Positions 11,013-21,825 of a stretch of DNA of 64,000 nt are shown here, piece after piece. A program made the translations under genes and the position numbers. Numbering within the stretch: the first letter of the stretch is position 1; every line of letters starts with the position of its first letter. This stretch comes from Acetobacter papayae JCM 25143 (GTDB lineage: Bacteria; Pseudomonadota; Alphaproteobacteria; Acetobacterales; Acetobacteraceae): assembly GCF_000613285.1 (NCBI RefSeq), contig NZ_BAIN01000006.1:23117-87116 (forward strand), written 5' to 3'. Under the pieces are notes generated by a model. It had not been told where the DNA came from, ran no database searches, and saw only the letters and a program-made list of their open reading frames with translations.

Positions 11013-11761
11013 GTGGGAGTGTTGTTGTCGCGGGTCTGGGTCCGGGTGACTCGCTTCTGGTTACACCTGAAGTGCAGAGGGCGCTCGATAATGCCACTGA
11101 TATTCTGGGGTATATTCCCTATGTAGCCCGTATTGCTGCCCGTCCCGGTTTAAACCTGCACCCAAGCGACAATCGTGAGGAACTTCACCGCGCCCGCCAT
11201 GCGCTGGAACTGGCCCGGCAGGGTCGGCACGCGGTTATTGTGTCATCAGGCGATCCCGGCGTATTTGCCATGGCGTCCGCCCTGTTCGAAGCGCTTGAAT
11301 CCGGAGACTACGACACAAATACGGATATCCGTATTCTGCCGGGCATTACCGCCATGCTGGCAGCGGCGGCCCGGGCAGGAGCTCCCTTGGGGCATGATTT
11401 CTGCGTCATCAACCTGTCTGACAATCTCAAACCATGGAGTGTGGTCGAGCAGCGGTTGCGAATGGCGGCCCGTGGTGATTTTGCCATGGCTTTTTATAAC
11501 CCGCGCAGTAAAAGCCGCCCGCACCAGTTCGCGCATGTTCTGGAAATCCTGCGCGAGGAATGCGAAAGCCAGCGCCTTGTTATTTTTGCCCGTGCAGTCA
11601 GCACACCCGATGAAACCGTGCGGACAGTCACGCTGGCGCAGGCTACCCCCGATATGGCGGATATGCGCACGGTCGTTATTGTTGGCAACAGCCTGACCCG
11701 GCAGGTTGGTCGCTGGGTCTATACACCACGCTCTGTGGTGGTGCCTGCCTCCGCGCCATGA
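11009..11761 (+). CDS. cobJ: precorrin-3B C17-methyltransferase CobJ
   Basis: Methylates C17 with ring contraction. It shows GLGPGDSLLVTPEVQRAL, the block VSSGDPGVFAMASALFEAL, the GITAMLAAAARAGAPLGHDF region and the FYNPRSKSRPHQ motif typical of CobJ/CbiH. It is intact at 250 residues. Its 3' end overlaps the 3' end of opposing cobK by about 43 bases, so it closes the riboswitch-led operon on this side. Confidence 0.94.
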   Translation: MSGSVVVAGLGPGDSLLVTPEVQRALDNATDILGYIPYVARIAARPGLNLHPSDNREELHRARHALELARQGRHAVIVSSGDPGVFAMASALFEALESGDYDTNTDIRILPGITAMLAAAARAGAPLGHDFCVINLSDNLKPWSVVEQRLRMAARGDFAMAFYNPRSKSRPHQFAHVLEILREECESQRLVIFARAVSTPDETVRTVTLAQATPDMADMRTVVIVGNSLTRQVGRWVYTPRSVVVPASAP

Positions 11762-12486
11762 GCCAGCCAGTTCATGACAGCCTCTACACTATGCCTGACC
11801 GCCCGAGGTGGCACAGCAGGTCGGTCGATCAGGATTACGGGCAACCCCAGAACCCGCGCGGCATCCAGCTTGGCGCGGGCACCTGTGCCTCCAGCATTTT
11901 TGGCGACGATATGCGTGATGGCGTGCGTGCGCAGCAGGGCGAGGTCTTCGGCCTCAGTAAACGGCCCGCGTGCAATTACGGCTTGAGCTCGTGGCAGCGG
12001 CAGGGGCGTGTCGGGGGCATCAACCAGCCGCAGCAGATAGAAATGCTGGCTTTTATGGCTGAACGCGCTGAGTGTCTGTTTGCCGATAGCCAGAAACACG
12101 CGGACCGGGCTGTCTGGCAAAGCCTGCACGGCCGTTTCGGTATTGGGCACGGACAGCCATGTATCATCCGGTCCTGCCCGCCATGCCGGACGTTCCAGCG
12201 CACACAGCGCCACATTGGTCATGCCGCAGGCAGCAACGGCATTGGCGCTCATTTGCGCGGCAAAGGGGTGAGTCGCGTCGATAACATGGGTAATGTTTTC
12301 GGCCCGCAGATAGGCGGCCAGTCCTGTCACGCCGCCAAAACCGCCAATCCGCGTCGGCAGGGGCTGGCTTACGGGTGCCGTCGTGCGTCCAGCATAGGAA
12401 AAAACGGCATCAGCTCCGCTATTCGCCAGAACGCGCGCCATCTGCGAGGCTTCACTTGTGCCACCCAGCAGAAGGATACGTGGCAT
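11719..12486 (-). CDS. cobK: precorrin-6A reductase CobK
   Basis: NADPH-dependent reductase of the macrocycle. The start at 12486 gives MPRILLLGGTSEASQMA, the family's N-terminal nucleotide-binding strand. VIDATHPFAAQMSANAV and VAKNAGGTGARAKLDAAR follow, as expected for CobK/CbiJ. It is intact at 255 residues. It lies reversed between cobJ and cobL, its start codon overlapping that of divergent cobL (CATG arrangement), so both promoters must lie within the opposite gene. Confidence 0.93.
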   Translation of the reverse strand: MPRILLLGGTSEASQMARVLANSGADAVFSYAGRTTAPVSQPLPTRIGGFGGVTGLAAYLRAENITHVIDATHPFAAQMSANAVAACGMTNVALCALERPAWRAGPDDTWLSVPNTETAVQALPDSPVRVFLAIGKQTLSAFSHKSQHFYLLRLVDAPDTPLPLPRAQAVIARGPFTEAEDLALLRTHAITHIVAKNAGGTGARAKLDAARVLGLPVILIDRPAVPPRAVRHSVEAVMNWLAHGAEAGTTTERGV

Positions 12487-13701
12487 GTCTGAGCCTCTCC
12501 CGGGCACGGCATTTCCCTGGCTGTCTGTCATTGGCATGGGGGAAGATAGGCTTGAAGCGCTGCCACCGGCAAGCCGTGCCGCGCTCGATGAGGCTGAGGT
12601 GGTTTTTGGGGCCCCCGTCATCTGGCTCTGGCCGGGCTTGAGGCGTCTTCCCGTGCGCGGTTGTGGCCGGTGCCCTTTAGCGTAGAGCCGGTTCTGGCCC
12701 TGCGTGGGCGCAAGGTGGTGGTTCTGGCTTCAGGCGATCCATTCTGGTACGGCGCGGGGGGTAGCCTGTGCACACATCTCACGCCCGGAGAATGGCGGGC
12801 TTACCCTGCGCCTTCAACATTTTCATGGGTTGCAGCCCGTATGGGGTGGCGTCTGGAAGAAACACCCTGTCTGGGTCTGCATGCAGCCCCTTTTGAGCGG
12901 TTGGTGCCAAGCCTGTACCACGGCGGGCAGGCAATATGCCTCCTGCGTGACGGCAAGGCGCCCGAAGAACTTGCCCACTGGCTGGAACAGCGCGGGTTCG
13001 GGCTTAGCACGCTGCACGTCATGGAAGCGCTGGGTGGGGCGCATGAGCGTATCAGAATCACACGGGCCAACAGCTTTGACCTAACGGATATTCAGGCCCC
13101 GGTGGCCGTTGCCCTGTCCATGGTCGGGAGCGGACCTCATGCTGCCGGGTTGCCCGCAGGCTTTGGTCTGCCGGATGATCTGTTCGCGCATGATGGGCAG
13201 ATTACCAAAAGCCCCATACGTGCCCTCACTCTGTCCGCTCTGGCTCCGCGTCGGGGTGAAGTGCTGTGGGACCTGGGGGCTGGTTCGGGCTCTATCAGTG
13301 TGGAGTGGTGTCTGTCTGGCGGCCGGGCCTGTGCCGTTGAGCGCGATCCTGAACGCTGTGCACGCATACGCGCTAATGCAGCCCGGTTTGGCGTGGAGCA
13401 TAGGCTGAGCGTGTTGCAGGCGGATACAAACAGCACCCTGCCCCAAATGTCTCCCAGTGCTGTTTTTATTGGCGGCGGCGCGAGCGAGGCGCTGCTGGCG
13501 CGTGTGTGGGAGCGGGTGCCAGAAGGCACGCGCTTTGTTATCAACGCCGTAACGCTGGAAACCGAAACGCTGCTGGCTACATGGCATGCCCGTGTTGGAG
13601 GAAGCCTGCTGCGGATAGAACTGGCGCACTCCCAACCTCTGGGGCGTATGCGCGGCTGGTCTCCCTCGCGTCCGGTTGTGCAGTGGAGCGTGATCCGATG
13701 A
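12485..13701 (+). CDS. cobL: precorrin-6Y C5,15-methyltransferase (decarboxylating) CobL (one frameshift)
   Basis: Bifunctional enzyme, CbiE-like methylase at the N-terminus and CbiT-like methylase/decarboxylase at the C-terminus. The N-terminal part shows LSVIGMGEDRLEALPPASRA and VLASGDPFWYGAGGSL. The C-terminal part has the SAM motif WDLGAGSGSISVEWCL. At 12612-12616 a C run precedes the break. Adding one base joins VFGAP to RHLALAGLEASSRARLWPVP, which then continues to the stop. Corrected length is about 405 residues. The stop overlaps the cobE start (ATGA). Confidence 0.93.
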
Positions 13702-14135
13702 GGGTTGTAGGGTTTGGCCTGCGCCCTCATGCCCCACGGAATGCGTTGGAGCAGGTGCTTGCCCGTGTGCTGGATGCAGCCCGTGCTCATGATGGTAAGC
13801 CGCCTATTGTGCACGCGATGGCCACTCTTGCACGCAGGGCGGAACACCCGGGCTTGCGGTGTCTGGCGCAGGCTTATGCGCTGCCTGTCATTGCGGTGGA
13901 TGAAACCAGAGTGGCGGGGGTTGCCACCCCTACCCGCTCGGCGCGGATTGAAGCCCTTTTTGCCACCGGCAGCATAGCAGAGGCTACGGCCCTGCTGGCT
14001 GCTGGAGAGGGTGCGCGCATTATCGTATCACGTATCGTATCGCCTGATGGTACAGCCAGCGCCGCCATGGCCGAGACAGAAGGATTTATCAGGCATGACC
14101 GTTCATTTCATTGGCGCAGGTCCCGGCGCACCTGA
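13698..14135 (+). CDS. cobE: CobE/CbiG C-terminal-like cobalamin biosynthesis protein
   Basis: Small protein equivalent to the CbiG C-terminal domain. In the aerobic route it is needed for efficient corrin synthesis but its exact role is unsettled. It has the N-terminal GFGLRPHAPRNALEQVLARV and VIAVDETRVAGVATPTRSAR blocks typical of the family. The start overlaps the cobL stop by 4 bases. The frame runs 41 bases into cobM and ends in an arginine-rich tail. An out-of-frame stop overlapping the cobM start (ATGA) suggests the natural end may be there, with another lost base nearby. Confidence 0.82.
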   Translation: MRVVGFGLRPHAPRNALEQVLARVLDAARAHDGKPPIVHAMATLARRAEHPGLRCLAQAYALPVIAVDETRVAGVATPTRSARIEALFATGSIAEATALLAAGEGARIIVSRIVSPDGTASAAMAETEGFIRHDRSFHWRRSRRT

Positions 14136-14876
14136 TCTTCTGACCTGCGGGGTGCCAAGCTGATCGCACAAAGCCCTGTCTGCCTGTATGCGGGCTCACT
14201 TATCCCCGCAGGGGTGCTGGAGCACTGCGCTGCGGGTACAAAGATTATTAACACTGCGCCCCTGTCGCTGGATGAGATCATGGCAGAAATTGTCTCGGCT
14301 CATGATCAGGGGCAGGATATCGCTAGGCTGCATTCGGGTGATCTATCGGTCTGGTCCGCCATGGGGGAACAAATCCGCCGCTTGCAGGCGCTCGATATTC
14401 CCTACGATGTCACGCCCGGCGTACCGTCCTTCGCGGCTGCAGCTGCTGCACTGGATGTTGAACTGACCCGCCCCGGTGTCGCGCAATCCGTGGTGTTGAC
14501 CCGCACCTCGGGTCGCGCCAGCGCCATGCCGGAGCGCGAAACCCTGAGCGCTTTCGCCCAGACCGGTGCAACACTGGCCATCCACCTGTCCGTGCATGTT
14601 CTGCCTCGCGTTATCAGCGAATTATTGCCGCATTATGGAGCTGACTGCCCCATAGCCGTGGTATGGCGGGCAAGTTGGCCGGATGAGAAAATTGTCCGCG
14701 CGACACTGGGCACGCTTGATACGGATATTGCCGAGCAGATGGAGCGTACGGCCCTTATTCTTGTCGGTGCCCCTCTTGCAGCCGGTGATTTTGAGGAAAG
14801 CCGCCTGTATGCCGCTGATTACGACAGGCGTTACCGCCCGGTTGGCACGCAGCCGCGCTTTCCGCAAACTCCATGA
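14095..14876 (+). CDS. cobM: precorrin-4 C11-methyltransferase CobM (one frameshift)
   Basis: SAM-dependent methylase acting at C11 after ring contraction. It begins [17 protein letters not shown]. At about 14145 one base seems lost, and the next frame gives [20 protein letters not shown], then [20 protein letters not shown] and [15 protein letters not shown], all diagnostic. Corrected length is about 260 residues. It overlaps cobE at the 5' end and cobB by ATGA at the 3' end. Confidence 0.93.
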
Positions 14877-16195
14877 GAAACGCATCAGGCATGCCCGGAG
14901 GGCTTGTTATTGCGGCTCCGGCTTCAGGTTCAGGCAAAACCACCCTGACCCTCGGCCTGCTGGCGGCATATCGCGCACAGGGGCTGGATGTCCGGGCCTT
15001 TAAAAACGGCCCGGATTATATCGACCCCGCTTTCCACGCCGCGGCATCAGGGCGGCCATCCTTCAACTTGGATAGCTGGGCGATGGATGCGCGGCATATG
15101 GCCGGACTGGTCAGCACGGCCCGCGATGCAGAGCTGATTATTGCTGAAGGCTCCATGGGGCTGTTTGATGGCGTGGCCTCTTCCGGTGCGTGCAGCAATG
15201 GCGCCAGTGCCGATATGGCGGCCATGATGGGCTGGCCGGTGGTACTGGTGCTTGATGTTTCCGGTCAGGCGCAGTCTGCTGCCGCCGTGGCCAAGGGCTT
15301 TGCTACTTTCAGGCCTGATGTGCGGCTTGCAGGTGTGATTCTGAACAGGGTTGCCAGCCCCCGGCATGAAGCTCTGGCTCGTGTCGGTATGGAACAGGCG
15401 GGTATTGAGGTGCTGGGGTCTCTGCCCCGCCAGACCGATGTAACCCTGCCGGAGCGGCATCTCGGGCTGGTGCAGGCGGGAGAGCACGAACATCTGCAGG
15501 CGATATTGTCGGCCCTTGCGGCCTTTATCGGCAGCCATGTTAGGCTGGAGCGTTTGCGTCAGCTTGCTTCAGGCGAAGTGTCCTGCGGGCCATTACCTTT
15601 TATTGCCCCACCGGGACAGCGCATAGCATTGGCGCAGGATCGGGCGTTTTCCTTTATGTACCCTCATCTTCTTGAACAATGGCGACAGGCTGGGGCCGAA
15701 ATTCTGCCTTTCTCCCCTCTTGCGGATGAGGCTCCGGCTCCTTCGGCTGATCTGTGCTGGCTTCCCGGCGGTTATCCCGAGTTGCATGCGGGTGTGTTGG
15801 CTAATGCCGGGCACTTCCAGCAAGGGTTGCGACACTTTGCCCGCACGCGTCCCGTGCATGGCGAGTGTGGTGGTTATATGGTCATGGGGGAAACGCTGAC
15901 CGATGCGGATGGGGTTACGCATCGCATGGCGGGCCTTCTGGGGTTACAGACCTCCTTTGCCAAGCGCCGTATGCATCTGGGCTATAGACTGGCGACACTA
16001 AGCGGCCCAATGGCGGGCCGTGAGGCTGGCCAGCGCTTGCGTGGACATGAGTTTCACTATGCCACCATAACGGCACAGCCGGATGAACCTCTGGCCTATG
16101 TGGTGGATGCGAATGGTGCTGCTGTGCCAGAAACAGGTTCGCGCAGAGAAAACGCCACCGGTACGTTTTTCCACTTTATCGCGGATGCCACATGA
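14873..16195 (+). CDS. cobB: hydrogenobyrinic acid a,c-diamide synthase CobB
   Basis: Glutamine-dependent amidase of the a and c side chains, acting before cobalt insertion. The N-terminal Walker-type motif [19 protein letters not shown] is followed by [13 protein letters not shown]. The C-terminal glutamine amidotransferase domain has the nucleophile block [11 protein letters not shown] and a late RGHEFHY motif. It is intact at 440 residues, normal length. It overlaps cobM by 4 bases. Confidence 0.95.
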   Translation: MRNASGMPGGLVIAAPASGSGKTTLTLGLLAAYRAQGLDVRAFKNGPDYIDPAFHAAASGRPSFNLDSWAMDARHMAGLVSTARDAELIIAEGSMGLFDGVASSGACSNGASADMAAMMGWPVVLVLDVSGQAQSAAAVAKGFATFRPDVRLAGVILNRVASPRHEALARVGMEQAGIEVLGSLPRQTDVTLPERHLGLVQAGEHEHLQAILSALAAFIGSHVRLERLRQLASGEVSCGPLPFIAPPGQRIALAQDRAFSFMYPHLLEQWRQAGAEILPFSPLADEAPAPSADLCWLPGGYPELHAGVLANAGHFQQGLRHFARTRPVHGECGGYMVMGETLTDADGVTHRMAGLLGLQTSFAKRRMHLGYRLATLSGPMAGREAGQRLRGHEFHYATITAQPDEPLAYVVDANGAAVPETGSRRENATGTFFHFIADAT

Positions 16196-16235
16196 ACGGC
16201 GTATTACCACCCTTACGGACCACGAAGGGCATGAG

Positions 16236-17012
16236 ATGCTCATGCTCTCACTGATCGGCATAGGTACGGGCAATCCGGAGCACCTGACTCTGGCCGCTAT
16301 GCGTGAAATCAATGCCGCTGATCTGATCCTTATTCCCCGAAAAGGAAAAGCAAAGGCTGATTTGGCCATCTTACGCGAAACGCTGTGCAGGGATGTGCTG
16401 ACTAACCCGAAAACGCGTATCGTGTCGTTTGATATGCCGGTGCGGGATGCTGCCGACCCCGATTATCTGCGGGGTGTTGAGGATTGGCATGACGCCATAG
16501 CCGCTGTCTGGATGCGTGAGATTGCTGAGCACCTGCCAGAAGGTGGCCGGGTTGCGCTGCTGGTCTGGGGGGACCCGGCTCTGTATGACAGCACGCTCAG
16601 AATTGCGGCACGTCTGCTGCCGCCTGAGCGTATCCGCAGTATTCCCGGCATTATGTCGATTAATGCCCTTACGGCGGCCCATACAATTGCCCTGAATGAA
16701 ATCGGGGCCGCTTTCATGGTGACGACGGGGCGGCATCTGCGTGAAAAGGGCTGGCCGGACGGCGTTGATACACTCGTTATTCTGCTCGATGGGGAATGTT
16801 CTTTTACCCATATCGATCCTGAAGGCGTGCAGATTTACTGGGGAGCGTATGTTGGCATGCCCGAGCAGATTCTCCGTGCCGGTGCATTATCAGACATGGC
16901 TGACGAAATTATACACACTCGTGCCAAAGCTCGTAAACAGCATGGCTGGATCATGGATATTTATCTTCTGCGCCGGACTATTATGCCGCATGGTGGAAAG
17001 GCTGCTCCATAA
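16236..17012 (+). CDS. cobF: precorrin-6A synthase (deacetylating) CobF
   Basis: Methylates C1 of precorrin-5 with release of acetate, a step specific to the aerobic pathway. It starts LSLIGIGTGNPEHLTLAAMR and contains LLVWGDPALYDSTLRIAARL and SIPGIMSINALTAAH, as in CobF. The start at 16236 has an AAGG at 16225-16228 at good spacing. An upstream in-frame ATG at 16185 lies within cobB and lacks such a site. The gene is intact, about 258 residues, and is last in the plus-strand cob series. Confidence 0.92.
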   Translation: MLMLSLIGIGTGNPEHLTLAAMREINAADLILIPRKGKAKADLAILRETLCRDVLTNPKTRIVSFDMPVRDAADPDYLRGVEDWHDAIAAVWMREIAEHLPEGGRVALLVWGDPALYDSTLRIAARLLPPERIRSIPGIMSINALTAAHTIALNEIGAAFMVTTGRHLREKGWPDGVDTLVILLDGECSFTHIDPEGVQIYWGAYVGMPEQILRAGALSDMADEIIHTRAKARKQHGWIMDIYLLRRTIMPHGGKAAP

Positions 17013-17016
17013 AATG

Positions 17017-17045
17017 GGAACGGTGCCTAGTTTCGTTTCCTTTTT
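17017..17045 (+). terminator. possible terminator after cobF
   Basis: A short imperfect stem (GGAACG at 17017-17022 with CGTTTCC at 17034-17040) is followed by a run of T at 17041-17045, directly after cobF. The stem is weak. Confidence 0.35.
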
Positions 17046-17133
17046 ATGAAAAAGCAGTAGAAATTTAAAAAGCAAAATACCTTTCGCAGAAAAATGCTAA
17101 GCTCTGGTGAGGTATTTTTATGAAAGGATTATC

Positions 17134-17448
17134 ATGCCCACCGTAAGAACAGTATTTCTACCTTATTGCATAGAAATTAATGATGATGGCACGTTCCATA
17201 TCCTAAACAGGTATTATGCGCCGATCGGGTTACAGAAGCGCGGGCATGTCAGCAAATACAAGATAGAAGGTCTGACGGAAAACAACCTGATTTCCATGGG
17301 GCTGGTTCGATCCAACTCGGAACATCATGTGTATTTCTTTTACGCGGACTGCACGACGCCTACGACATCTCCTGAAAACTGGAAGCGTTATTCCGAAATC
17401 ATGGAAGAATTTGCAAAATACGAAATTCTAGATGTCATAGAACACTAG
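17134..17448 (+). CDS. hypothetical protein, AT-richer than surroundings
   Basis: The family is not recognised. The frame encodes 104 residues starting MPTVRTVFLPYCIEIN, with an AAAGGA ribosome binding site just upstream of the ATG at 17134. A GTG at 17107 is an alternative but has no such site. The protein is acidic and aromatic-rich (the block FHILNRYYAPIG stands out) with no evident signal peptide or membrane segment. The gene and the AT-rich leader at 17041-17133 contrast with the GC-rich cob genes, which hints at transfer. A strong shared hairpin follows it, so it is a single-gene unit. Confidence 0.7.
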   Translation: MPTVRTVFLPYCIEINDDGTFHILNRYYAPIGLQKRGHVSKYKIEGLTENNLISMGLVRSNSEHHVYFFYADCTTPTTSPENWKRYSEIMEEFAKYEILDVIEH

Positions 17449-17451
17449 CGC

Positions 17452-17493
17452 AAAAAACATGGGCCGCAGACGTTCAGTACGTCTGCGGCCCAT
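17452..17493 (-). terminator. strong rho-independent terminator of the response regulator
   Basis: A perfect 15-bp stem (17459-17473 with 17479-17493, core GGGCCGCAGACG) with a 5-base loop lies between two converging genes. On the minus strand it is followed by six T (complement of the A run at 17452-17457), so it terminates the regulator gene at 17518-18231 and may also stop transcripts of the small gene from the other side. Confidence 0.85.
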
Positions 17494-17517
17494 ATCTATT
17501 CATGCTAGCTGGTTTTT

Positions 17518-18231
17518 TCAGCTCTGCGTTTCCAGTTCAGGGTTGAGGCGATAACCGCCCCCTTCCGTCACCAGCAGCGAGGCATGAGCCGGATCGGGTT
17601 CGATTTTCTGGCGCAGCCGGTAAATATGCGTCTCAAGCGTATGGGTGGTTACGGCGGCGTTGTAACCCCAAACCTCGTTCAGTAGAACCTGACGCGGCAC
17701 GGGACGTGTGCCCGCACGGTACAGAAACTTGAGAATGGCGGTTTCTTTTTCCGTCAGACGGATACGACGGTTCTTGACCGTATCCTGCAAAAGCTTGGCG
17801 GAAGGCCTGAACGTATAAGGCCCGATCGAGAAAACTGCGTCTTCACTGTTTTCGAACAGCCTGAGCTGGGCGCGCAGGCGTGCCAGCAGTTCAGCAATAC
17901 GGAAAGGCTTGGCCACGTAATCATTCGCGCCGGCATCCAGACCACGGACAATATCTGCCTCATCGTCAGAGCCGGTCAGCATGATCACCGGCATACGCAG
18001 GCCTTCCTTGCGGATTTCTGCGCAGAAATCGCGGCCATCTCCGTCAGGCAGGCTGACATCGAGCAGCAGCGCATCGCACCGTGCATCAGGGCCTTTTATT
18101 TTTTCGCGCGCTTCCGCCAGCGTTGCGGCTTCAATAACCTGAAATTCACCGTCAAGCTGCAACTGTTCCGACAATGTTTTGCGGATAACCTGATCATCAT
18201 CAACAACCAAAATGGGGCGCGCACCCGTCAT
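17518..18231 (-). CDS. OmpR/PhoB-family response regulator
   Basis: Two-component response regulator with an N-terminal receiver domain (acidic pair VVDDD, phospho-acceptor Asp in LLLDVSLPDGDG, Thr in MLTGSDD, Lys in YVAKPF) and a C-terminal winged-helix DNA-binding domain (LTEKETAILKFLYRAG, VWGYNAAVTTHTLETHIYRL, VTEGGGYRL). The start at 18231 is chosen because an AAGGAG at 18241-18246 sits 9 bases upstream; the ATG at 18240 is too close to it. No histidine kinase gene adjoins it. It is divergent from an L,D-transpeptidase-like gene, a possible target. The gene is intact. Confidence 0.93.
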   Translation of the reverse strand: MTGARPILVVDDDQVIRKTLSEQLQLDGEFQVIEAATLAEAREKIKGPDARCDALLLDVSLPDGDGRDFCAEIRKEGLRMPVIMLTGSDDEADIVRGLDAGANDYVAKPFRIAELLARLRAQLRLFENSEDAVFSIGPYTFRPSAKLLQDTVKNRRIRLTEKETAILKFLYRAGTRPVPRQVLLNEVWGYNAAVTTHTLETHIYRLRQKIEPDPAHASLLVTEGGGYRLNPELETQS

Positions 18232-18371
18232 GGGGTCCATCTCCTTGTCTCAAGCCTACATCGCGGCTGTCTGACATATTCTACGTTCAATATCCGAATC
18301 GCTTCGGTTTCTGTTAGTCCGCATGATACGTCAATACCCCCAGAAAGCCATAAACGGGGGCAAGATTGGTA

Positions 18372-18889
18372 ATGATGATACATATCTATGCCGGAGCAGA
18401 TAGCCTGAGCGATGCACGACTGCATTGCGGAAACAATATCATGAAGGCCTGCATTGGACAAAACGGCATAAGCGAACGTAAGCACGAAGGCGACCTGTGC
18501 ACCCCAACAGGCGTTTACCCCCTGCGCAGGTTTTTTACCGCGCAGACCGCATTGCCCGGCCTGTTACCAGCCTGCCCCTGTTACCCATAGCGCCAACGGA
18601 TGGCTGGTGCGATGACCCTACCTCTGCCGATTATAACAGGCTTGTTACCTTGCCCCACCCTGCCCGGCATGAACGTCTGTGGCGGGATGACCATGTTTAT
18701 GACCTTGTGGTGGTTATCGGGTATAATGACGAACCCGCGCACCCCGGTGCGGGCTCAGCCATTTTCATGCATCTGCAGCGCCCTGACCGTGCACCGACGG
18801 AAGGCTGCGTGGCGCTGAGTGAAAGTGACCTGCGCACTGTTCTGGCAGCAAAAGCGCAGGCTATCACCATTCACCCCCGAGGCGTTTAA
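18372..18889 (+). CDS. L,D-transpeptidase (YkuD-fold) family protein (one frameshift)
   Basis: YkuD-fold enzymes cross-link or trim peptidoglycan with a catalytic cysteine. The C-terminal part shows the active-site pattern: His in IFMHLQRP and Cys in TEGCVALSESDL. The N-terminal part includes KHEGDLCTPTGVYPL, matching the family's DGKTPxG region. At about 18527, beside a T run, the frame changes as if one base were lost, joining YPLRR to FYRADRIARPV. Corrected length is about 172 residues. No signal peptide is visible from the chosen start, unusual for a periplasmic enzyme, so the true start could be elsewhere or the protein may act differently. Confidence 0.82.
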
Positions 18890-20203
18890 GCCTGCGGGGT
18901 GTCTGCTGTGTCCTGTTCGGGAATGCGTTCCATAACGGCCCCAAAGAAACCATCGGTTTCATCACGCGCGGGTGTCAGGCTGATCATGCTTTCATGCCGC
19001 AGGGCTTCGGGGAGGTCTGGAGCTTCTGATGGCACAAGCCTGAAATCAGGATGTCGGGCCAGAAACGCACTGACCTGATCCGCATTTTCGGCTTTCAGCA
19101 GTGAGCAGGTTGCGTAAATCATGCGCCCGCCGGGCCGCACAAGCGCTGCGGCCCTGTCCATGATGGCAGCCTGCTTGACCAGCAACTCGGCCAGATCGGT
19201 TTCCGTGGTGCGGAAACGTGCATCGGGGTTACGCCGCCATGTGCCTGTGCCGCTGCACGGCGCATCAACCAGAACCCGGTCAAACGACTTGGCTCGGCGC
19301 TTGGCCCATTTGTCCCCCGCACCCAGCAGGTGCCGTTCCACATTATGCACGCCTGCGCGGCGCAGGCGGCGCACAGCTCCGTCAAGCCGGGGCTCGGACA
19401 CATCGCACGCCACGATATGCCCGCGATTATTCATCATCATCGCCATGGCCAGTGTTTTACCACCGGCTCCGGCACAGTAATCCAGCACCCGCATTTCCGG
19501 TCCGGCGGCTGTCATGGCCGCAACAAGCTGGCTGCCTTCGTCCTGTATTTCCACCCGGCCATCACGAAACGGTGCACTGGCCGTAACCGGCAGACGCCCT
19601 TCAAGGCGCAGCCCCCAGGGGGAATGCGGTGTCAGTTCCGCATGCAGGCCTTCTCGTGCGAGCGCCTTGCGGGCTTCGGCACGATCTGCGAGCAATGTGT
19701 TCACCCGCAGGTCCAGCGGTGCTTCCCCTGAAAGAGCTTTGACTTCGGTCTCAAGAGCCGGGCCAAAGGTTTCCTCCAACCGGGGTAGCAGCCAGTCAGG
19801 CAGTTCCAGACGCACCGCGCGCGGCATGTCCGGGTTGTCCAGTGGCTTGTCCTGCATGGCGATAAAGCATCCCACTCGTGCCGTTCCAGCACGCCGGTGG
19901 CGTAACGGCCCTCGGCATACAGGTTGGCTACGCTGATACGGCCATGCCGTCGAGCACCAGACGTGCCCCGCACAGCAGACGGGCCGAAACCGGCAGGTTC
20001 TGCTTTTGCAGCCACCAGCCCAGCCTGCGCCAGCCGCGCATGACATCCCAGACAAGCCCGGATATGGCTCGCCTGTCCCCTCCGCCAATATAGCGTCGTT
20101 CCCGAAAAAAACTGTTGGCTACGGCATCCGCTGGTTTACGCGGGGCGGCTTCCATGGCCGCCAGCAGGTCAATGCTGGCGGCGAGCCTGGCGGAAGGTGT
20201 CAT
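18886..20203 (-). CDS. RsmB/NOP-family rRNA cytosine methyltransferase (two frameshifts)
   Basis: SAM-dependent RNA m5C methyltransferase of the RsmB/NSUN type. The catalytic half shows VLDYCAGAGGKTLAMA, VLVDAPCSGTGTWRRNPDAR (catalytic Cys of motif IV) and MIYATCSLLKAENADQV (motif VI Cys). The N-terminal half (MTPSARLAASIDLL) is a NusB-like/RsmB N-terminal region. Two breaks, near 19935 and 19868, each fit loss of one base: LDGMAV joins SVANLYAEGRYATGVLER, which joins FIAMQDKPLDNPDMP. Corrected length is about 440 residues. It starts 10 bases after the guaB stop. Confidence 0.88.
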
Positions 20204-20212
20204 GTTAGGCTG

Positions 20213-21690
<1,478 letters not shown>

Positions 21691-21825
21691 GCAACGGGCA
21701 CCCTTGCTGAAAAACAACGAGGCAGGCCAACCCGCTGACGAAACAGCGCCGCAGGTCACCCGACCATTGGCGCTTCCTCTTATGACTTTGGCCGCATAAA
21801 CGCAAGCGTTGTGCGCAGTATTAAC

